Positions 50,539 through 64,000 of a stretch of DNA of 64,000 nucleotides are shown piece by piece (position 1 is the first letter of the stretch; every line of letters begins with the position of its first letter). The notes beneath the pieces are model-generated. The model was not told where the DNA came from and ran no database searches. It worked only from the letters and a program-made list of their open reading frames with translations. The DNA is from Callipepla californica brunnescens (lineage: Eukaryota > Chordata > Aves > Galliformes > Odontophoridae), in the NCBI GenBank assembly GCA_023055505.1, contig JALIRH010000030.1, positions 8,552,001 through 8,616,000 of the forward strand. The letters run 5' to 3'. Made by a program: the position numbers and the translations under genes.

Positions 50539-50544
50539 TTTATT
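50539..50544 (-). terminator. Conserved AATAAA downstream of ZNF-4
   Basis: Minus-strand AATAAA in the same context as 37217; about 790 bp beyond the ZNF-4 stop. Confidence 0.55.
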
Positions 50545-51334
50545 TTTAGAACAAAAAGCAAGACTACAGTGACAAAAGCTCCAGAACAACTCTCCTACTT
50601 TATTCACCCCCTTCCCCTTCATCTAAAGGTTATTTTCAGAAAACTTCCACAAGCCACGTTACTCTCCTGACCCTTGTATTTCATTCCTCAGTGCACTCAG
50701 AAACTTTTAAGAGCAGAACATGCACACAGACACACAGAGAAACCAGACACAGCTGATGTTCCTTTGAAGATGGTTTCAAAATTCTGACTGCAGGAAGAGG
50801 AGAGGAGAGAAGCAGATATGGTGAGAGAATATATTTCCTTAGCAAGGAAAGGTGATCTGAAACTCCTGGGATAATTCCCTTCTGTAGAGGGTTCCAACAA
50901 AGCCATCTCCCTTGTAAACTCTTCCTGCAAATAGAGCATTCCCATGAGAAATGAGAAGTCAGCCCTGAGAGAAATTCTTCCTGCAGCACAGACGCTTGCA
51001 GGGCATTCCCCTCACGAGCACTGGGCAACATTCAGTGTGGACAGAGCTCTGGATGAAGCTCTTCCTGCAGTATTGGCATTTCTGTGGCCCCTGCCCTGAG
51101 TGGATCCCTTTCTACTCGATCAGGTTGATGCAGTGATTGGAGCTCTTCCTGCATTTCGTGCAAGGGAACTGTGTGGTTCATCACCACACACAGCCACAGT
51201 GGGTAACCAGGCTGTGGCTCTGGTTGAAGCTATTCCATGTCTGGGGCATTGCAGGCTCTGTCTGCAGTGTGCATGTGCTGGTAGGAAACGTGGCTGGAAC
51301 TGCTTCTGAGGGTTCTCATATTCAGAAGGTGCTT

Positions 51335-55515
<4,181 letters not shown>

Positions 55516-55790
55516 CTTGGGTGCAGAGCAGGCTGCTCCCAGCTCTGTTGCAGGCAACCGGGCTCCTTGGAGTCGCGCAGAGCACAGGATGCCGAGTGCC
55601 CTCAGCCCGGAGCTGGCCGCAGGACGGCCTTGGTGCACCTCCTGCCACCGCGGTGCTGCCCGGATGGCTTCCAGCCAGGCTCTGGCTGCTTCAGCACAGG
55701 CTCAGGTGCCACAGCGAGCACGCCCCGAGCCGGCTGCCAGGCCTCTGGCAGTTTCACTGCTCATTCTCAGCTCACATCTGCTCCCAGGGG
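55516..55790 (-). promoter_or_regulatory. GC-rich block with splice donor (unit B)
   Basis: Counterpart of 41838-42110; minus-strand donor CCCAAG|GTAGGT with exon side at 55516. Candidate first exon and promoter region of ZNF-4. Confidence 0.42.
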
Positions 55791-56628
55791 ACAGGGAGGG
55801 AGTTAAAGAAGGGTGGGGGCTGTGTTTTCTTATGTTAATGAAGCATTGCTTTCTGCGTTGTCTTTGTTTCTTTGTTGGCTGGGGACATTTGCACATCCAT
55901 GTCCTCAGGCATCGCGAAATTCTCATTCTAGCTTTCCTTTAACACCTTTGAGCTGTCAGCACGGCTCAGCAAGAGGCAATCACCGGCTGCCCTGCTCTAG
56001 AGGACAGCATCTCCCTGCAGCTGGCTGAGTTCTTGTACTTACCACTTCTCCTGGTTTCTCTGTTAGGTCTTCTTTTGAAGGTGTGAGCATGGATAAAAGC
56101 GCTGCTGTACGAGGGCCGGCTCTGATGTTCGCTGGTGTATATGTACAGACTGTGTGCCTCCCAGGAGGAATTGCTCTCAGGGTACTTGGGAGTTTGTGTA
56201 GAGGAGATATAGCTTCGTTTTCATAGCAATAGGGATTAATACATTAGGTTAAGAACCGATATATTAGTATTGCAAAAAAAATGCATATGTGCTACTTCTG
56301 AAGATTTCCATTCTGTACTGGGAACATAGCTGAATTTTCTTTTCTGCCTCAATGGTTTTGCCTCAGAAGAAGCAACAAAATTTCCCCCATTTTGTTGGTG
56401 AAAATTGGTTATGACTTTCCCTGGGGGAATCTGGCGTACAACCATGCCTTGAGGGATTTGGCAGACTGCATTACCTAGCAATGTCAGGAGGGACAATTGT
56501 CCATCATAAAGTGTATTTAGATGAAAGTGTATTTAGACTGTTGTGATGGTTGCAGTTTGCATCAGCCAAGATAGATGAAGACTGGAAAGAGAAACAGTTG
56601 TGTCACCACCCCCTTCCTCCCTGGGCGG

Positions 56629-56940
56629 CTCTTATTTTTTCATCGTCCCTCTTTCAGTTCCCTGCACTATCATCAACACCAATTATTTCCTGTCTCTGCC
56701 ACTTGTTTTTTCTTGTCTTTCTCCATTTCCTCTCTGTACTTTCCTGTGCCTTCCTTGGCTGTTGCCTTTCCCTAGCCTCCCTCTCTTTATTTTTTTTTCC
56801 AAAGTTTCATCATTAAAAAATGGCTCAGCATTCTTTGTTCTTCCACACACCTGCCCTATCTACAAAAGTCCCCATTCTACAATTTTATTTTGCCCTCTAA
56901 TTCCTCCAACCAGTCTCGACTAAATATGGACTCTGGGGCC
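56629..56940. other. Spacer between inverted units B and C
   Basis: About 310 bp of pyrimidine-rich DNA with no homologue elsewhere in the window. It is the centre of the head-to-head arrangement of ZNF-4 and ZNF-3. Its small overlapping ORFs reflect the CT-rich composition. Confidence 0.5.
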
Positions 56941-57905
56941 CCTGGTAAAGACAAATTTCAGTCTCCTCTCCAGCCCCAGAGGCTTCCAATGCTAACACTG
57001 GGATATTGGGTTTCCTAGATCTCTGCAGATAAGGACATTCTTGCTTCCAATGTGTTCCTGCCCAACCGCCAGGTAACACAGCATTTCACAACAGGAGTTT
57101 GCAGTGACTCTGCCCCAGGGTCTTTCTCTGAGCGCTCTGGGAACCGCCCAGGGAGGGAGGGGGTGGTGACACAATTGTTTCTCATTCCAGTCTTCATCTA
57201 TCTTGGCTGGTGCAAACTGCAACCATCACAACAGTCTGAATACACTTTCATCTAAATACACTTTATGATGGACAATTGATCCTCCTCACACTGTTAGGTA
57301 ATGGAGACTGCCAACTCCCTCAAGGCATGGTTGTACACCAAATTCCTCCAGGGAGAGTCATAACCAATTTCTCCCAACAAAACGGGAACTTTACTTGTTG
57401 TTTTTCCACAGACCCCAGGTTTCCACAAGTTATTTTAATCATTTGTCCAATCTACCAATCATTACAACTTTCAAAAACTTTCCTCTGCAGTTTCCCACAG
57501 CCAACTCCTCCATGTCTGGAATGTCTGGAATGTGCAAACTGCCTTCACACTGTAACATACACATTGCTGCAGCTACAAATGTAAAAAGCAAAGCTTAACA
57601 CACTCTGCAGACCTGCCACATACACACACCACAGAGAGAGGAAAAAATTGACACGCTTGGCACCCTCACAGTACTGCTCACAGCCATGTTCACAGACAAC
57701 ATCACAATGCCGGCAGCCATAACACAACTCAGTTCCCAATGACCCTAGCTCTTCAGTTTCTCCTGGGGGTCTGGAATCTCTCAAGCACACCCTCACCACC
57801 TTACTTTCAGAAAGGTGTGTTGCCCGGGGGGTCCTGAATCTCTCAAGTACTCTTCAAACCCCATTTCTCTTGGTGGTCTTCTCTCTAGAACCCCCTCACC
57901 ATGTT

Positions 57906-58334
57906 ATTTCTGGGAAAAAGAACCCGTTGCACACATGGGTCATCTCCATAACTGCATGTGGGGAACTACTCGGGGATCCCCTCACCCTTACTCTCCGTAC
58001 GTGACAAGCTTCTGTCACGCTTTCGCAGGGGCAGTAAAACGGAATGCATTGCTGCAATGCAGGGAACATGCAGCTGGTCCCGATGGAGCCTGGATTGGGG
58101 GGAGCTCCCTGAGAATCACTCAGTGTGATGTTAGAAAGCAGCATCCCTTTATTCCTCACGGTGCGCACTGGGCGTCTTGACAAGCAAGCGCACCCTCGCA
58201 GAGTTCAGGTTCTGCATTTGAACAGTTCAGACATACATCTGCTGTACGCTGGCATACATAGCCCTTCTTTTTCAAGGTCTCACAGGTATGTGCTAATGTC
58301 CCTTTGGGCATGCTCAGTGGTATTCAGGGTCGAG
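57906..58334 (-). mobile_element. Unit C-specific insertion, possible solo LTR
   Basis: Unit A has a continuous sequence here (CACTCGAC joined to a GTGGTGAGG block near 42950). In C about 415 bp intervene. On the minus strand the insert contains GGAATAAAGGGATGCTGC, an AATAAA with a following R/U5-like stretch. The TG...CA ends and a target duplication could not be fixed. Confidence 0.4.
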
Positions 58335-59219
58335 TGCCCACCGACTTCTTCCCTTTTTCAACCATCAGCTTCATCCCTGAAACCTCTGACTCACTTGCAT
58401 CCACTTTTTCCCAGTTTGGAAGATTCCCATTGATTATGAGACCACAGCGCACAGCTTTTAAAACCAAAGGATGTGGAAACTGATCTAAATGTGGTGGCAT
58501 GTTTTGAGGCAAAAAAGTATTCTATTGTGACTCCAGTGCTTCTTGTGAGGCAAAACCATTGAGGCAGAAAAAAAAATTCAGTTATGTTCCCAGTGCAGAA
58601 TTACTGAGGGAAAACAAGACTGTTTACCCACAAAAGCTGAAATGGAAAGCTTTACAAGTAGCACATATGCATTCTTTTTGCAATACTAATATATCGGTTC
58701 TTAAACTAATGTATTAATCCCTATTGCTAAGAAAACCAACGTATATCACCTGTACACAAACTCCCAAGTACCCTGAGAGCAGTTCCTTCTGGGGGGGCCC
58801 TAAATTCTGTAAATATACACCAGTGAACATCAGAGCAGGCCGTCTAACAGCAGTGTGCTTAAGCATGCTCACGCCTTCAAAAGAAGACCTAACAGAGAAA
58901 CCAGGAGAAGTGGTTAGGACAAGAACTCTCTCAGCTGCAGGGAGATGCTGTCCTCTAGAGCAGGGCAGTGGGCGACTGCTTCTTGCTGAGACATGCTGAC
59001 GGCTGAGAGGAGTAAAAGGAATGCAAGGACAAGAACGTAGGAATACCTGAGGACACCGAGGTGCAAATGTCCCCAGCAAAGGTTGCAAAGACACAACAGA
59101 AAGCAATGCTTCATTAGCATAACAAAACTCAGCCCCCACCCTTCTTTAACTGCCCCCTCCCTCCCTCCCTCCCTCCCCTCCTCCTGTTCCCCGGGAGCAG
59201 ATGTGAGCTGAGAATGAGC

Positions 59220-59462
59220 AGTGAAAGTGCCCGAGGCCTGGCAGCCAGCTCAGGGCGTGCTCGCTGTGGCACCTGAGCCTGTGCTGAAGCAGCCAGAGCC
59301 TGGCTGGAAGCCATCCGGGCAGCACCGCGGTGGCAGGAGGTGCACCAAGGCCGTCCTGCGGCCAGCTCTGGGCTGAGGGCACTCGGCATCCTGTGCTCTG
59401 CGCGACTCCAAGGAGCCCGGTTGCCTGCAACAGAGCTGGGAGCAGCCTGCTCTGCACCCAAG
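59220..59462 (+). promoter_or_regulatory. GC-rich block with splice donor (unit C)
   Basis: GC-rich, CpG-containing block ending in CCCAAG|GTAGGT (donor GT at 59463). It lies 2.7 kb upstream of the ZNF-3 start codon on the same strand. A good acceptor (CCCGTGCAG at 62062-62070) sits 58 bases before the ATG. Together they suggest a noncoding first exon here and a second exon at 62071-62152. No TATA box is evident. Confidence 0.45.
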
Positions 59463-62070
59463 GTAGGTGCCCTTCGTGGTTCGTGCAGAGGAGCACACGC
59501 TGCCAGCAGCACCGGGTGGGACCCTGGTCCCGGCTCCATGTGCTGCCCAGCACGGCAGCTTTGCTGGGCCAGGTGGGCTGCAACGACAGCAGGAACACTT
59601 TGCAGGCGTGTTGCAGCCCGGGTTGGGCAGAGAGGGGCACACGAAGGGCTTGGAGCTGGGACAGGGAGGAAGTGAGCACAGGAGGTCAGCGTGCTCTGCT
59701 GCCCGCTTGTACCTCTGTGATACAGCGCAGCTGGGACTGCAGTTCTCCCTCTGGACCGCACGAGAGGACCTTGCTGCGCAGCTCTGCACGCGTAGATTCC
59801 TGTAAGCTTCAAAATCCCTGTTGTGTACTTTTGCGGGACTGGATGGAAAGCCTCTAAATAGCGGGGAATTGCCACTGTGTCAGCCCCTGAAGTACTGGGA
59901 CTGGGTGTTCTTTCTTGTGTGAACGTATCCCAGCAGCTGCAGATGCCTTTAGCACACAGCAGTGGGCCCCAAGCATGTTGTCAGTGGAGCACGCTTTCAT
60001 TTCAGATCTTCCACCTCGTGCCGTAGTGACTTGCGGAAACAAACTCTATAACCCAGAGTGAGGTGATAAGGCAGGTAAGATTATTCAGCACTGCGCTCAC
60101 ATGCCGGGTGCAAGGGGGACAGCCCCACCTGACTTGCACACTGAAGGGAGAAGCGACTGCAAATTTAAGAGCATAAAGCATTCATAGTCATTATATTTCT
60201 GAGAACTGGGACTGATTATTACAATTAACACCAAGAAGTTACTTCTGGAAGGCCTGCCTTGAATTTTGTGGGGTGGGCATGCACTGTGCCTCCTCGTGGT
60301 CATGGGTGGGGGTCCTGAAGATGAAGGCCGTAGGTATTCCTCTCTGTGCACTTTTCACCTCACTGCAGTTGGCGATACTGCTCCATATTCTTCTGGGTTT
60401 TATCTGCAGTTTTGTGGTATCAGCTCGTTCCAGTGCAGCAGTCTATCAGGGTGCTCCTCACTATCAGTGCCCCCTTATTGTCCTTCCTCAAGGTCCGTCC
60501 CTTTCCCCGGTTTTTCTCAATTCTTATGTTTTATTTTGACCCATTCCTGTCTCAGTAGCAGAAATATAGTGTTGCTGTACTTCAGTCTGTTTTGTTTCAG
60601 GGAGGACAGCAGATGCACCAAGCACATGCTCTGCAGCCTCCCTGTTTCTTCAGGGGGTGGGAACAATCTTTCGTGACAATTTGTAAGTGCAGAGTGAGCG
60701 TCTGACTTAAGGTTCTCACCCAGGACCCAGACACACAGTGACTTTTGCAGTCTGGCACGCAATGAGTTGTACCATTACTGCTCGAAATCTCCACTCTTTG
60801 CTGCCTGAACTGCACGCTCAGCTTCCCTGATCTGACCTGGGTTGGCAATGACATTTGTGCTGCAGTATTTGTGACAAAGACTTTGCCAGATATCCTAAGG
60901 ACCAGTTGGAATTAATGTACACAGACGGGCTGGCATTATTCATTCACGGATCAGCTTTTTCCTGGGAGTGGTGGGGCTGATGCCCTCTGGGCACTCTTTG
61001 TTCTGACTTCAGGCCTTACCATTCCTCAGGAGGTAGACGGGGGAACTGGGAAGCCGTTTTCCTTTCCATAATGATCTTGACAGTACAGGAGCTGAAATAT
61101 TTCCCATGATTTTATTTTCTTTCTGGAATGCTACATTCTGATGGAAGGTAACAGCAGGGGGATGATTATGAACAGTGTCTCTGGGAATTCCAAGGGCTAA
61201 TGCTTATTTCTTTATTTATTTTATTTGACCAAGATTTATTAATCCACGTTCAGAGTTTTGATTGCAAATTTAGCTTCTTTTCCCTGTTCCTGTCTACTTC
61301 TGTTCTCCTTTCCTTCATATGCAGCTTCCAAACCTGGCATTTTGCACATAACACCTCTCCCCTTACATCCTTGTGTGGCTTCTCGTGACTTTGACAGTTT
61401 GTCACAGATGGATACAAATTAAATATGCGATTCGAATTGATAGAGCAGCAGGACTATATTCATTGATATACAACAGATATGCTGTAGTGCTTTAACAGCG
61501 CGTTAACAAGATTGGATTACACACACAACTACCGGAGACCCTCCCATTGATTCATGAGTCTCAGAGTGGTCCCATTTTTCCACTTCTATTGCCAGACTTG
61601 TTCACGGCTTTGTGTGTAAAGAAGCATATGAGCACTGTCTCAGACATAACCTTAGGGAAGGTCAAAAAGCTCCAAACTAAGCGTGAGTCTCTTACAGCAG
61701 ATCAGTATCTGCAAGGTGTCTGGACAAAAGGGGGTGAAGGATCTCTGCTAAGGTGTGACCTCGACCTGCTCTCAGTTTTGGGATGCCTGTCTCCTTGTCG
61801 TGCTTTGTCTTTAGTCCCATGGTCAGTCAGCCTTCAGCAGTTCAACTGTCAGCTGTCAGTTTTTTCTGCTGCACCGTTTTAGGCAGCTGTGTGATGATTA
61901 CTGTCTTTAAGCCAGAGTGTTATGAGTATAGTTGCTCAATGATTTTCTGTGCAAGGTGTGGTGTGCCATCCCCCAGGCAGTGCCGTGCAGATGGTCTGGG
62001 GTGGGCAGGGGTTGGACAGGGACTGCTGCATTCCCTCACAGCTCTGCTGACATTTCCCTTGCCCGTGCAG
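59463..62070 (+). other. Putative first intron of ZNF-3
   Basis: No gene. ORFs to 248 codons across 59129-59875 on the minus strand and 175 codons on the plus strand are GC shadows. 60590-62070 is shared in reverse with unit A and partly with unit B. Confidence 0.45.
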
Positions 62071-62128
62071 GCACCCGTTCAACTTCTGCCTTCTACCCGT
62101 GATCATCCCAGCCTGCAGGAGAGCAGCA

Positions 62129-64000
<1,872 letters not shown>

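Overview
This is a vertebrate nuclear window, almost certainly from a bird and probably a galliform. It has CR1 LINEs with the octamer-type 3' tail typical of birds, ERV-L-like endogenous retroviral pol with matching LTRs, and a family of KRAB/C2H2 zinc-finger genes built from the usual 127-bp KRAB exon and a single large finger exon. Nothing points to a bacterial genome. Species and chromosome cannot be fixed from sequence alone.

Layout. (1) 1-1627: 3' part of a CR1 LINE with an open reverse-transcriptase frame and a complete tail. (2) 1628-22803: about 21.2 kb of one 18-bp minisatellite (consensus GGGGCCATAGGRATCAAT, roughly 1,180 units), with near-identical runs at the CR1 edge and nested higher-order duplications (612/648, 900, about 1,169, 2,358 bp and a block of 4-5 kb). 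(3) 22804-23362: an LTR that butts directly onto the array and has cut off the 5' half of a KRAB zinc-finger gene. (4) 23363-26560: the rest of that gene (ZNF-1, +). (5) 26.9-33.3 kb: a retroelement graveyard of LTR pieces, CR1 pieces and an ERV-L-like gag/protease/RT/RNase H remnant, including a tandem duplication. (6) 33.3-35.5 kb: mostly anonymous DNA with CR1 scraps. (7) 35.56-43.86 kb: segmental unit A carrying ZNF-2 (-). (8) 43.87-48.78 kb: two oppositely oriented ERV remnants separated by a 5'-truncated CR1. (9) 48.87-56.63 kb: unit B carrying ZNF-4 (-). (10) 56.94-64.0 kb: unit C, an inverted copy carrying ZNF-3 (+), cut by the window edge.

The four zinc-finger genes are paralogues with distinct fates. 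ZNF-1 lost its KRAB-A exon and has a TGA in the linker. ZNF-2 has TAA at codon 8 of the first coding exon. ZNF-4 has TAA and a 1-bp deletion in the linker, so KRAB and fingers are uncoupled. ZNF-3 is open through everything visible. The finger helices are unusually uniform (mostly Ser or Trp at position -1).

The most unusual object is the 18-bp array. Its very long open frames are a by-product of a repeat period divisible by three, not evidence of protein. Real questions are how it arose (it starts at the CR1 tail), how it expanded, whether its G-rich strand forms quadruplexes, and whether the abutting LTR transcribes it.
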